From NCBI RefSeq assembly GCF_000372465.1, contig NZ_AQUZ01000031.1, positions 1-64,000 on the forward strand: a DNA stretch of 64,000 nucleotides, in the 5' to 3' direction. The position numbers were made by a program, and so were the translations under genes. The notes under the pieces are model-generated. The model was not told where the DNA came from and searched no databases. It saw only the letters and a list, made by a program, of their open reading frames with translations. This DNA comes from Kribbella catacumbae DSM 19601. Its GTDB lineage: Bacteria > Actinomycetota > Actinomycetes > Propionibacteriales > Kribbellaceae. Each line of letters opens with the position of its first letter. The first letter of the stretch is position 1. This document shows, piece by piece, positions 1 to 7,664 of the stretch.

Positions 1-415
1 GGTGTTGCCTGCGCCGGCTGGTGGTGCAAGCCGGACGGGCGTATTTTCCTCCCCGGTCGGCATCTCTGGCGGCATTGCCGGGTCGGCTAGCCGGTCGTTG
101 GACGGCTGGCCGGTTGTAGAGCCTGTTGGGAAGTGGGTCTGGGGTTTGCGTTGTGTTCCGACCGACAGGCAGTAGTGCCTGTTCTGCGGCCGGCCGCGGC
201 CTGCGTGAGCGTGGCGCGCGGCCGAACGGTCGACTACTTCCTGTCGGTCGGTACACAATCGGCCGCTGCCGAGCCAATTCGCAACAGGCCCTGTAGGGCG
301 CTATCGGTCAAGCAACCGGCTAGTGGACCAGCCGTCCCGGACCGTTGCCGCTTAGTAGCGTAATTCCGTAGTACTACGCATCCGCGTTACCGGCCCAGCA
401 GGTTGACTGGGGAGC
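1..415. other. Intergenic region with no gene
   Basis: No open frame here has convincing coding character or a ribosome binding site. The stretch holds one copy of the 102-bp repeat element (154-255, listed separately). A perfect 12-bp palindrome CGTAGTACTACG lies at 367-378, about 40 bp before the ATG at 416, and GGGGAG at 409-414 would serve as that gene's ribosome binding site. The left neighbour is outside the window. Confidence 0.6.
154..255 (-). repeat. 102-bp inverted-repeat element, copy 1
   Basis: This copy is 102 bp, the same length as the copies at 13203-13304 and 58815-58916. The outer 24 bp at each end form an imperfect inverted repeat beginning TGT(T/A)CCGACCGACAGG. Read on the minus strand, the internal box CGCCACGCTCA (plus-strand 206-216) sits at the same offset from the end as in the other two copies, so this copy is in reverse orientation. 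It is the most diverged of the three. No flanking target duplication is visible. It may be a miniature mobile element or a structured extragenic repeat. Confidence 0.85.
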
Positions 416-854
416 ATGACGAAGGTGGTGGCTACGACAGTTCCGATAGCAGGTCGGACCAGCTGGACGAAGTACGGTGCCCTGCTGGCCAAGGCCGTGC
501 TGTTCATGTTGTTGCTCACGGCACTCATCTGGCCGGACCTGAGCGGTATCAAGGGCAAGGCTTCGACAGCCCGGCTGGTCGTCTACCCGATCGGCGCGAT
601 GCTGCTGCCGCTGTGGTGGCTCGCCTCCGGACGCGCGAAAAGCAAGCTGCACAAGGCTTTCCCGTGGCCTGCCGACCGCCGCGGTGATCTGGGAGGCCGG
701 CGAGTACGTCGCCTTCATCCGCCATTCCACCGAACTCCAAACCGCCTACACCGACACCCTCGGCGACCTGGCCCTCGGCACCCTCGGCGCCCTACTGGCC
801 GGCTTGATCGTCTTCCGGGTACGGCGTAACTACAGCAATCCCTCGGCGAGTTGA
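416..854 (+). pseudogene. Decayed actinobacterial membrane protein gene
   Basis: The ATG at 416 has a good ribosome binding site and opens a plausible membrane protein. Two hydrophobic segments lie around residues 21-40 and 50-68, running to a Phe-Pro-Trp-Pro motif near base 670. Beyond that the same frame becomes Arg/Pro-rich nonsense. From about 681 a different frame resumes sensible membrane protein (AAVIWEAGEYVAFI, then DTLGDLALGTLGALLAGLIV), ending at the TGA at 852-854. As I recall related actinobacterial membrane proteins, the middle section of roughly 60-90 residues is absent. The simplest reading is an internal deletion that also changed frame. A sequencing error alone would not explain the missing middle. 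The end overlaps the convergent gene at 830-1348. Confidence 0.6.
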
Positions 855-1348
855 CGGCGGAGGGTGCCTTGGCGGGTCTTGGGGAACTTGCCCGCCGGCA
901 GCCGCCGGACGATCCCCCGGACCTCGACCGGCGCGTGCTCGATCGCCCAGCGGACCTCGGCGTCACCCACCCGCTCGTCGCCTCCCGCCTCGAGTTCGCG
1001 CGCCTGCGCGGCGGCAACAGCGGGCCCCAGCACATGGCTCACCTGATGGGGCGACTCGAGCGAGTGAATATAAGCCGTCCCCGCCACATACAAAGCGGCG
1101 CGGGCGACCAGCACCGCGACCGGGTCACTGACCTCGCGGGCAGCGGCGTTTGCCGCCCATGCGGCCGTGCGGATCTGCTTCGTCCGGTCACCGCCGTTGC
1201 CGAAGATGCGGATGCAGTCGAGGGCTTCGCGCGGACGGCTGTCCCCTGGGGCCACTGACTCGAACAGCGGCAGTACCCGCTCGACGCAACCGACGGCCCA
1301 GAGGCCCAGTCGGCGCCGGTCGATCATGGTGATCAGTTCATCGCTCAT
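830..1348 (-). CDS. Imm-5-like putative immunity protein
   Basis: A protein of about 172 residues matches the Imm-5-like family of putative immunity proteins. It opens with the typical Asp-Arg-Arg-x-Leu-x-Leu-Trp-Ala stretch, followed by CVERVLPLFE and a helical middle containing alternating Ala-rich segments (TAAWAANAAAREV). Members are all-helical, and most are annotated by similarity to polymorphic-toxin immunity proteins. No toxin partner is next to it. It lies 40 bp downstream of the siderophore ABC ATPase on the same strand. The chosen ATG (1348) lies immediately after a palindrome at 1351-1372; a second in-frame start would be 1357, inside it. Its 3' end overlaps the decayed gene on the other strand. 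The family call is fairly secure but the biological role is unknown. Confidence 0.6.
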   Translation of the reverse strand: MSDELITMIDRRRLGLWAVGCVERVLPLFESVAPGDSRPREALDCIRIFGNGGDRTKQIRTAAWAANAAAREVSDPVAVLVARAALYVAGTAYIHSLESPHQVSHVLGPAVAAAQARELEAGGDERVGDAEVRWAIEHAPVEVRGIVRRLPAGKFPKTRQGTLRRQLAEGLL

Positions 1349-1350
1349 CA

Positions 1351-1372
1351 GGTTCAACCGTATCGTTGAACC
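1351..1372 (-). promoter_or_regulatory. Palindrome abutting the start codon, candidate operator
   Basis: GGTTCAAC and GTTGAACC are perfect 8-bp inverted repeats separated by 6 bp, ending 2 bp before the ATG at 1348. A repressor bound here would block either a leaderless transcript or translation initiation. No local regulator is an obvious owner. Confidence 0.5.
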
Positions 1373-1389
1373 TGCCGGTTGAGACTTTG

Positions 1390-2286
1390 TCAGCGATCCG
1401 CGGGCCGGCAGATTCCGTTCGCCGCGGCCGAGGCGGCCAGTGCCTTCGCGGCCGGGTTGTCCGGGGTCGGGATCTGGTCGTCGCGGGTGGTGTGGCGGCC
1501 GACGGGGACGACCATCGGGGTGCCGGCGACCGGGTCGGGGATGACTTTGACGGCCAGGCCGAAGACGTCCTGGACGACCTGCTCGGTGATCACCTGGCGG
1601 GGGTTGCCTTCGGCAACGATCGCGCCGTCCTTCATCGCGATCAGGTGGTCACCGAAGCGGCAGGCCTGGTTGAGGTCGTGCAGCACGAGCACGATGGTCC
1701 GCTCGTCCCGCTTGTTCAGGTCGACCAGCAGATCCAGTACCTCGAACTGATGCGTCAGGTCGAGGAACGTGGTCGGCTCGTCGAGTAGCAGGATGTCGGT
1801 CTCCTGCGCGAGCGCCATCGCGATCCAGACTCGTTGCCGCTGGCCACCAGACAGCTCGTCAATCGGCCGGTCGGCGATCTCCAGGACGTCGGTCGACTGC
1901 ATCGCGTCGGCGATCGCCTCGTCGTCGCCCTTGGTCCACTGCCGGATCCAGCCCTGCCGCGGGTAGCGGCCGCGGCCGACCAGGTCCGCGACGGTGATTC
2001 CCTCGGGCGCGGTCGGTGACTGCGGCAACAATCCGAGCTTGGTCGCCACCGCCCGGGTCGGGATCGACTGGATGCTCTTGCCGTCCAGCAGCACCGTCCC
2101 CCGGCTCGGTTTCAGCAACCGGGCCAGCGTCTTCAGCAGGGTCGACTTGCCGCACGCGTTGGCGCCGACGATCACGGTGATCTTGCCGGTCGGGATCCGC
2201 ACCGACAGGTCATGGATGATCTCCCGCTGGTCGTAGCCGACGGCAAGGTTCTCGGCCGACAGACTGTGCTGCACTTCCGCCTCCAT
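1390..2286 (-). CDS. Ferric-siderophore ABC transporter, ATP-binding protein
   Basis: This is the ATPase of a FecE/FepC-type iron-siderophore importer. It couples ATP hydrolysis to uptake through the two FecCD permeases encoded just upstream. All ABC motifs are present: Walker A GANACGKST at about 41-49, Q-loop LLPQS near 89, signature LSGGQ at about 145-149, Walker B ILLLDEP at about 165-171, and switch His in VLHD near 203. At about 298 residues it is slightly longer than usual, with an Ala-rich C-terminal tail after residue 260. The upstream permease stop (2288) sits 2 bp from this ATG, so translation is probably coupled. A GTG at 2298 is an alternative start. Expression is expected to follow the iron box at 4440-4458. 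Confidence 0.93.
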   Translation of the reverse strand: MEAEVQHSLSAENLAVGYDQREIIHDLSVRIPTGKITVIVGANACGKSTLLKTLARLLKPSRGTVLLDGKSIQSIPTRAVATKLGLLPQSPTAPEGITVADLVGRGRYPRQGWIRQWTKGDDEAIADAMQSTDVLEIADRPIDELSGGQRQRVWIAMALAQETDILLLDEPTTFLDLTHQFEVLDLLVDLNKRDERTIVLVLHDLNQACRFGDHLIAMKDGAIVAEGNPRQVITEQVVQDVFGLAVKVIPDPVAGTPMVVPVGRHTTRDDQIPTPDNPAAKALAASAAANGICRPADR

Positions 2287-2287
2287 G

Positions 2288-3340
2288 TCAGCCACCACTT
2301 CCGATCCGGTTCGTCCGGGCCAAGAGGAACATCAGGTACGGAGCTCCGATCACGCCGGTGACGACACCCACCGGCAGTTGGGTCTCACCCAGCGCGTGCT
2401 GCGCGACCAGGTCGGACAGCGCCACCACGAGCGCACCCATCAGCGCGGACGCGAGCATCGCCGGCCCGGGTGAACGGGTCAGCCACCGCGCGATCGGCGG
2501 CGCGACGAACGCGACGAACCCGACCGGCCCGGCAGCCGCCGTGGCGACCGCGGCGAGCAGGACGGCGATCACGATCAGCCCGAGCCGTGAGCCCTCGACC
2601 CGCATCCCCAGCCCGTACGCCGTTTCGTCGCCGAGCTGCAGGATGCGCAGCCGGTGCACGAGCATCACGATGACCGGGGCGAGCACGACGAGGGTGATCG
2701 CCAAAGAGCGCACGTGCGACCAGTCCCGCCCGTTCAGGCTGCCGGTCAGCCAGATCAGCGCCTGCTGGGCGATCTCGACCCGCGCCTTGGTCAGCAGGTA
2801 CGACGTGACGCTGGTCGCGATCGCGCCGATGCCGATCCCGACCAGGATCAGCCGGTAGCTCGAGACCCCGCGACGCCAGGCGAGCAGGTACATGGTGAAC
2901 GCGGTCAGCAGCGCGCCGGCGATGGCGAGTGCCGACACCGCGGTACCGGTCAGGCCGAGGGTGACGATCGCGAAGACGGCGAAGGCGCTCGCGCCGTACG
3001 TGACGCCGATGATGTCCGGGCTGGCCAGCGGGTTGCGCGCGACGCTCTGGAAGATCGCGCCGGACATCCCGAGCGCGACGCCGACCAGGATGCCGGTCAG
3101 CGCGCGGGGCAGCCGGAGCCGGTTGACGATGAACTCGGTGGCCTTGTCGCCGCCACCGAAGAGGGTCTTCACGACGTCGATGACGGGGATCTTGAAGTCG
3201 CCGAGCGAGAGCGAGACGCAGAAGACGACGAAGACGAGCACCGCCAGGACGACGACCACGACCACGTTCCGGGCCTGCCGGACCGCGCGCGCATGGGCGA
3301 TCACCTGAGCCGGCGAGTGCTCCGCCGTGAGGCTGGCCAT
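2288..3340 (-). CDS. FecCD-family siderophore permease (second subunit)
   Basis: A polytopic inner-membrane permease of 350 residues with about ten hydrophobic segments. It has the FecCD hallmarks LRLPRALTGILVGVALGMSG near residues 75-94, ASPDIIGVTYGAS near 103, and PVGFVAFVAPPIARWLTR near 270-290. It forms the channel together with the 3340-4422 product and is driven by the ATPase at 1390-2286. The start codon shares its A with the stop codon of the upstream permease gene (TGATG), an arrangement typical of coupled translation. No siderophore-binding lipoprotein gene is in the cluster, so the binding protein must be encoded elsewhere. Confidence 0.93.
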   Translation of the reverse strand: MASLTAEHSPAQVIAHARAVRQARNVVVVVVLAVLVFVVFCVSLSLGDFKIPVIDVVKTLFGGGDKATEFIVNRLRLPRALTGILVGVALGMSGAIFQSVARNPLASPDIIGVTYGASAFAVFAIVTLGLTGTAVSALAIAGALLTAFTMYLLAWRRGVSSYRLILVGIGIGAIATSVTSYLLTKARVEIAQQALIWLTGSLNGRDWSHVRSLAITLVVLAPVIVMLVHRLRILQLGDETAYGLGMRVEGSRLGLIVIAVLLAAVATAAAGPVGFVAFVAPPIARWLTRSPGPAMLASALMGALVVALSDLVAQHALGETQLPVGVVTGVIGAPYLMFLLARTNRIGSGG

Positions 3341-4422
3341 CAGAGGTCCGCCAGCTTCCGCCGGCGGACCAGCGCGATGAAGAACGGCGCTCCGATGACC
3401 GCCGTGACGATGCCGACCTGGAGCTCACCGGGCTGCGCGACGACCCGGCCGATGACGTCCGACCCGAGCAGCAGGATCGGCGCGAGCAGCATCGAGTACG
3501 GCAGGATCCAGCGGTAGTCCGGGCCGGTCACCAGCCGGGCGATGTGCGGGATGGTGAGGCCGATGAAACCGATCGGTCCCGCGGCCGCGGTCGCCGCCCC
3601 GGAGAGCAGGACGACGGTCACCGCAGTGAAGAGCCGGGCCATCCCGACCCGCTGACCGAGCGAGCGAGCCACGTCGTCGCCGAGCGAGAGAGCGTTCAGG
3701 ACCCGGCCGGAGACCAGCGCGAGCACGATGCCGATCAGGATGAACGGCGCGACCTGGCTGGCGATGTCCGAACCACGGCCGGCCAGCGACCCGACCGCCC
3801 AGAACCGGAACTGGTCGAAGGTGTCGACGTCACCGATCAGCAGGGCGGTCGTGAGCGAGCCGAGCATCGCCGTCATCGCAGCGCCCGCCAGCGCAAGTTT
3901 CACCGGAGTCGCGCCTTCGCGGCCGAGTGATCCCAGCAGATAGACCGCCACCGAGGCCGCGGCCGCGCCTGCGAATGCGAGCCACACGTACGCCGTCAGC
4001 GAGCTCAGCCCGAACCAGTAGATGCCCGCGACAACAAAGAGCGCGGCACCGCCGTTGACGCCGAGGATGCCCGGGTCGGCGAGCGGGTTGCGGGTGACGC
4101 CTTGCATCAGCGCTCCGGACAGGCCGAGGGCCGCGCCGACCAGGAGGCCGATCACCGTCCTGGGCACCCGCAGCGACCGGACGATCACGTGATCGGTGTT
4201 CGCGTCGTCGTAGTGGCGCAGGGCATCGATCACCGTCGGCAACGGAATCTGCTTCGACCCGATCGCGATGCTGAGCAGCGAGACGAGCACCAGCAGCGCG
4301 ACACAGACCACCAGCCCCACGATCAGCGTCGTACGCCGGGCCCGCGGCCGCCGCTTCTCGGCGCGAGGAGCAGCACCCGAAGGGCCGGTGGTGGCCGTGT
4401 CGGTGACGGAGGGCGGGGGCAT
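3340..4422 (-). CDS. FecCD-family siderophore permease (first subunit)
   Basis: A 360-residue FecCD permease and the first gene of the three-gene import operon. After a charged cytoplasmic N-terminus of about 30 residues come roughly ten membrane segments. Family signatures are visible: LRVPRTVIGLLVGAALGLSG near 105, NPLADPGILGVNGGAA near 130, and GPIGFIGLTIPHIARL near 281-296. The paralogue downstream is similar in layout, so the pair probably forms a heterodimer. The promoter region is shared with the divergent siderophore-interacting protein gene and contains an iron box 18 bp upstream of this ATG. Confidence 0.93.
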   Translation of the reverse strand: MPPPSVTDTATTGPSGAAPRAEKRRPRARRTTLIVGLVVCVALLVLVSLLSIAIGSKQIPLPTVIDALRHYDDANTDHVIVRSLRVPRTVIGLLVGAALGLSGALMQGVTRNPLADPGILGVNGGAALFVVAGIYWFGLSSLTAYVWLAFAGAAAASVAVYLLGSLGREGATPVKLALAGAAMTAMLGSLTTALLIGDVDTFDQFRFWAVGSLAGRGSDIASQVAPFILIGIVLALVSGRVLNALSLGDDVARSLGQRVGMARLFTAVTVVLLSGAATAAAGPIGFIGLTIPHIARLVTGPDYRWILPYSMLLAPILLLGSDVIGRVVAQPGELQVGIVTAVIGAPFFIALVRRRKLADL

Positions 4423-4439
4423 TGGACTTTAGGATCCTC

Positions 4440-4458
4440 TTAGGTAAGGCTAACCTTT
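4440..4458. promoter_or_regulatory. IdeR/DmdR1-type iron box
   Basis: TTAGGTAAGGCTAACCTTT matches the actinobacterial iron-box consensus TTAGGTTAGGCTAACCTAA at 16 of 19 positions. It lies between the divergent permease operon (start 4422) and the siderophore-interacting protein gene (start 4547). The expected result is Fe2+-dependent repression in both directions. Confidence 0.85.
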
Positions 4459-4546
4459 AGGTGCATCACCATAACCCGCTAGTGCGCCGGGTCGCACCTG
4501 AACCCCCCCTGCTTTGTCACTACTTTCCCCTGACGGAGACACTGGC

Positions 4547-5383
4547 ATGACGACAGTGCTCGAGCGCCCGATCGACTTCGCCGCGGTGCACGCCACCGTG
4601 GCGGCGGTCGACGACCTCAGCCCGCACCTGCGCCGGGTGACCTTCGTGGCCCCGCGGATCGCCGACGTGGTCACGGCCGGCCCGGACCAGCGCATCAAGG
4701 TGCTGCTCTCCCCGCCCGACGGCGGCGAACTGCGACTACCCACCGGCGACGACTGGTACGCCGAATGGTGCGCGCTGCCCGCCGACGAGCGGTTCATCAT
4801 GCGGACCTACACCGTGCGCGCGCTCCGGCCGGAGGTGGCCGAGCTCGACATCGAGTTCGTGCTGCACGGCGTGAACGGCCCGGCCTCGGCGTGGGTCAGC
4901 GAGGTCGAGCTCGGCCAGGAGATCGGCCTGATCCTGCCGTTCGCGGTCGACACCACCAGCACCAAGGGACTGTTGATGTCCGGAGTGGATTACGTGCCTC
5001 CGGCAACGAGTCTCAGTCGCGTGCTGGTCGCCGACGAGACCGCGTTGCCAGCGCTGGCAGGAATTCTGGAGCAGCTGCCGGCCGCAGTACGGGCGACTGT
5101 TTTCGTCGAGGTCCCCGACATCCGCGACATCCGCGCGCTGCCGAGTGCCGGCCGCGTGGACATCACCTGGATCCCGCACACCGGCGGTCCTTCCGACGGA
5201 CCGAAGTCGTTGCTTGAGGCCCTTAAGGCCGCCACGCTGCCGTTCGACGCCGACTATGCGTGGGTGGCGGGCGAGTCCGGCATGATCAAGCAGGTCCGCC
5301 GCCATCTCGTCAATGTCGTCGGCCTCCCCAAGGCCGCCATCTCCTTCCAGGGCTACTGGAAACGCGGCGAAGCCCAGGCCTGA
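4547..5383 (+). CDS. Siderophore-interacting protein (FAD-dependent ferric reductase)
   Basis: A 278-residue SIP-family (ViuB-like) flavoprotein that would use NAD(P)H to reduce iron in imported ferri-siderophores and release it in the cytoplasm. The FAD-binding part includes SPHLRRVTFVAP near 25-35 and MRTYTVRALRPE near 85-96, the R-x-Y-(T/S) flavin motif. The C-terminal SIP domain runs from about 165 and ends with YAWVAGESGMIKQVRRHLV and a family-typical final GYWKRGE. The ATG at 4547 is preferred over a TTG at 4514 because of the ACGGAG ribosome binding site and alignment with the family. It is divergent from its transporter partners and shares their iron box. Confidence 0.93.
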   Translation: MTTVLERPIDFAAVHATVAAVDDLSPHLRRVTFVAPRIADVVTAGPDQRIKVLLSPPDGGELRLPTGDDWYAEWCALPADERFIMRTYTVRALRPEVAELDIEFVLHGVNGPASAWVSEVELGQEIGLILPFAVDTTSTKGLLMSGVDYVPPATSLSRVLVADETALPALAGILEQLPAAVRATVFVEVPDIRDIRALPSAGRVDITWIPHTGGPSDGPKSLLEALKAATLPFDADYAWVAGESGMIKQVRRHLVNVVGLPKAAISFQGYWKRGEAQA

Positions 5384-5417
5384 CCGGATGTGGTGACCCG
5401 GAGGCCACCACATCCGG
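5384..5417. terminator. Hairpin between convergent genes
   Basis: A perfect 12-bp stem (CCGGATGTGGTG and its complement) with a 10-nt loop begins right after the stop codon at 5383. The lyase gene ends at 5424 on the other strand. There is no strong T tract, so it is probably a bidirectional actinobacterial terminator. Confidence 0.6.
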
Positions 5418-5423
5418 CTCGGG

Positions 5424-6626
5424 TCAGCTGGGGTTCTCTGCGTGGGTGAGGGTTTCCCAGGCTACGAAGAGGTCGTTCGTACCGGCTGGGCGGCGGGACT
5501 CGGTGATGACCTGGGTGTTGGCCATCGCGATGCCCAGGCGGGTGTGCAGGGCGTTGTAGCCGACCTCGGTGATCGGACCGAGGCCGCGCTTGAGGACCCC
5601 CTTGCAGAGCCAGGACGGGACCGGCTCCAGGTTGCGCTCCCAGCGGGACTGGAAGCCCAGGGCCTGGCGCAGCCGCTCGCCGAACTCGGGGTACAGGTCG
5701 ATGCCCTGGATCCGGGATGTCTCCAGCACGTGGCCGATCGCCGAGATGCCGTAGCCGGTGTGGACGAAGTCGCGGCAGGTCTCCTGGGTCAGGCCGGTGA
5801 CGAAGGTGCCTTGGCCCTGCCAGTACGCGACGATCTTCTCGCGGGTGTTGAGGTTCTGGCTCGGCTTGGTCTTCGGCAGCGCGCCGTCGGACTCCAGATA
5901 GACGAAGGCCGGCGTCCGGACCCGGAAGAGCGAGATCGCCTTGTCGTAGACCGTCCGGTCCTCGAGGAAGACGCCGATGCCCTGGATGGCCTCGGTCATG
6001 CTCAACTCCCAGTTGCCGTTGGAGTTCGAGCCGTTGATGATCTCGGGCAGGTAGACGTTGCGCAGCATCGTGCCGAAGCGGCCCGAGTTCGGCCAGTTGC
6101 CGTAGACGTGCTTGATGATCTCGGCGGCCTTCGGCCACGACGATGCCGACCAGGCGGTCTGCAGCGGCGCGTTGCTGTTCGTGTGGTCCCGGATCGTCGC
6201 CGACCAGGCATCCATCAGCTGGATCGCCTTCTGCGCATAGCGATCATCGCGGGTGATGTACCAGAGCACCGCATCCGTGTACGCCGCGATGGCATCGCCG
6301 CGCTCGTCCCGGCAACCGATGTCGGGGTCGGAGTACGGGCCGCACTCGACCACGGCGCGAGGCTTCGGCGTCCGGCTCAGTGAGCCGTAGGTGCTGTTCC
6401 TGGCCTGGTTGAACGCGTTCGTCCAGGGCTGCGCGCCGGCCTGGACCTTGGCGCGGATGAAGTCCAGTTGCGGCCGGCTGACCCCGACACCGGGGTGCGT
6501 AAAGACAGCGGGCGCCTGTACTGCGGTGTCGGCCTTGGTCGCTGCGTTGACCGGGTTGGTCAGCGTGCCGGCGAGCAGAGCCGCGCAAGCAGCGGCCAGC
6601 GCCGGTAAGACTGCTTTCTTTCTCAT
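5424..6626 (-). CDS. Secreted alginate-lyase-fold polysaccharide lyase
   Basis: A 400-residue exported protein. A signal peptide (MRKK, then a hydrophobic Ala/Leu stretch) probably ends near Asn27-Ala28. The rest fits the alginate_lyase helical toroid domain (PF05426): HPGVGVSRPQLDFIRAKV near 45-62, then the conserved NSNGNWELSMTEAI (about 200-215) and QETCRDFVHTGYGISAIG (about 285-302). These last two carry the Asn/His-type catalytic neighbourhood of these lyases. Families with this fold cleave uronic-acid polymers (alginate, glucuronan), so the substrate cannot be fixed from sequence. It is divergent from a GH105-like gene across a long hairpin and two operator-like sites, which suggests joint control of uronate polysaccharide use. 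Confidence 0.8.
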   Translation of the reverse strand: MRKKAVLPALAAACAALLAGTLTNPVNAATKADTAVQAPAVFTHPGVGVSRPQLDFIRAKVQAGAQPWTNAFNQARNSTYGSLSRTPKPRAVVECGPYSDPDIGCRDERGDAIAAYTDAVLWYITRDDRYAQKAIQLMDAWSATIRDHTNSNAPLQTAWSASSWPKAAEIIKHVYGNWPNSGRFGTMLRNVYLPEIINGSNSNGNWELSMTEAIQGIGVFLEDRTVYDKAISLFRVRTPAFVYLESDGALPKTKPSQNLNTREKIVAYWQGQGTFVTGLTQETCRDFVHTGYGISAIGHVLETSRIQGIDLYPEFGERLRQALGFQSRWERNLEPVPSWLCKGVLKRGLGPITEVGYNALHTRLGIAMANTQVITESRRPAGTNDLFVAWETLTHAENPS

Positions 6627-6673
6627 GGGCGGATTCCTTGCATGGGGCGGGGGCGGTTTGACGCTGCGATTCC

Positions 6674-6735
6674 CTAGCGCCCTGCGGTGGTTGTTGCTTT
6701 GCTAGTGCAAAGCAACAACCACCGCAGGGCACTAG
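6674..6735. repeat. Long near-perfect hairpin in a divergent promoter region
   Basis: Two 29-nt arms (6674-6702 and 6707-6735) pair at 28 of 29 positions, including 24 consecutive pairs, around the 4-nt loop TAGT. The centre reads TTGCTTTGC-TAGT-GCAAAGCAA. It lies 48 bp upstream of the lyase start (6626). No T tract follows on either strand, so a plain terminator role is unlikely. Confidence 0.85.
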
Positions 6736-6810
6736 TACCGCAGAGTCTTTTCGGAAGTTTGACGACAGAGCGTGAAGGCGTCAATATCCAAGCGAGTACT
6801 AAATTCACTC

Positions 6811-6867
6811 TGGAACAAAATTCTGATTTGTCCCATCAGCTATGGAACAAAGTGAGGTCTTGTCCCA
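6811..6867 (+). promoter_or_regulatory. Two tandem 25-bp palindromic operators
   Basis: Sites at 6811-6835 and 6843-6867 each have left arm TGGAACAAA and right arm TTGTCCCA, so each is an imperfect palindrome. They repeat with a 32-bp period (three helical turns). The second site ends on the A of the ATG at 6867. The geometry suggests cooperative repressor binding. Arms of the TGGAAC/GTTCCA type are reminiscent of IclR-family operators, but the owner is not in the window. Confidence 0.7.
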
Positions 6868-7664
6868 TGAAACGACGCCACTTCCTGAGTCTTGGAACCG
6901 CCGCCCTGGCCGCCCCGGCACTACCCTCCGTCACCGCCTCCGCGGCAACGGGGACGTTGAGCAGAATGGTTGCCAGCAGCAAGATCGACGACTGGTGGTG
7001 GGGCGACGCGCTGCACATGGCGATGCCACCGTTCGCCCGGATCGGCCGCCTGCGCAACGATCCGGCGTACTGGACGAAGCTCTATCAGCTCTACAACCAC
7101 ACCAAACGAACCCGCGGCCTGTACGTCGCGTCGAGCGGACTCTGGTACCGCGACGAGCGGTTCCTGCCCGGCAAGATCGTCTCGCCGAACGGCAAGCCGG
7201 TGCTCTGGTCGCGCGGCAACGGCTGGGTCGCGGCGGGACACGTGAAGACGCTGAAGGCATTGCCCGCGACCCAGCAGAATGTCGCCGAATACCGCAGTAC
7301 CTTGGCGCAGTTGGTGGGTGCGTTGCGGCCGATCCAGCGGTCCGACGGATTCTGGAACGTCAATCTCGCCGACCCCCAGCATCTGCCCGGACCGGAGACC
7401 AGCGGCACCGCATTCTTCACCTATGCGACGGCGTACGCGATCAAAACCGGATTGGTGACAGCCAGCGGCTATCGAGCGGTCGCGGCCCGAGCCTGGAACG
7501 GAATGGCCGCAACGGCCGTGCACCCGAACGGATTCCTCGGCTATGTCCAGAAAGTCGGCGACCGGCCGGAATCGAGCCAGCCGGTCAACTACAACTCCAC
7601 CGCCGACTTCGGCGTCGGCGCCTTCCTGCTCGCCGGCTCAGAGCTAGCGGGCCTGGCCTACTAA
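6867..7664 (+). CDS. GH105-like unsaturated uronyl hydrolase, N-terminally shortened
   Basis: An exported protein of 265 residues with a Tat-like signal (MKRRHFLSLG, then an Ala-rich core). The mature part matches the middle and end of GH105 unsaturated rhamnogalacturonyl hydrolases (YteR/YesR type): DDWWWGDALHMAMPP (about 44-58), LWYRDERF (about 90), VLWSRGNGWVAAG (about 112-124), QRSDGFW (about 152), GPETSGTAFFTYA (about 170) and FGVGAFLLAG near the end. GH105 enzymes are usually about 350-380 residues. Here roughly 90-100 residues expected between the signal peptide and DDWWW are missing, without loss of frame, so part of the helical barrel is absent. Activity is doubtful. The ATG at 6867 overlaps an operator. 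The 3' end overlaps the convergent TetR gene by 21 bp. Confidence 0.75.
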   Translation: MKRRHFLSLGTAALAAPALPSVTASAATGTLSRMVASSKIDDWWWGDALHMAMPPFARIGRLRNDPAYWTKLYQLYNHTKRTRGLYVASSGLWYRDERFLPGKIVSPNGKPVLWSRGNGWVAAGHVKTLKALPATQQNVAEYRSTLAQLVGALRPIQRSDGFWNVNLADPQHLPGPETSGTAFFTYATAYAIKTGLVTASGYRAVAARAWNGMAATAVHPNGFLGYVQKVGDRPESSQPVNYNSTADFGVGAFLLAGSELAGLAY

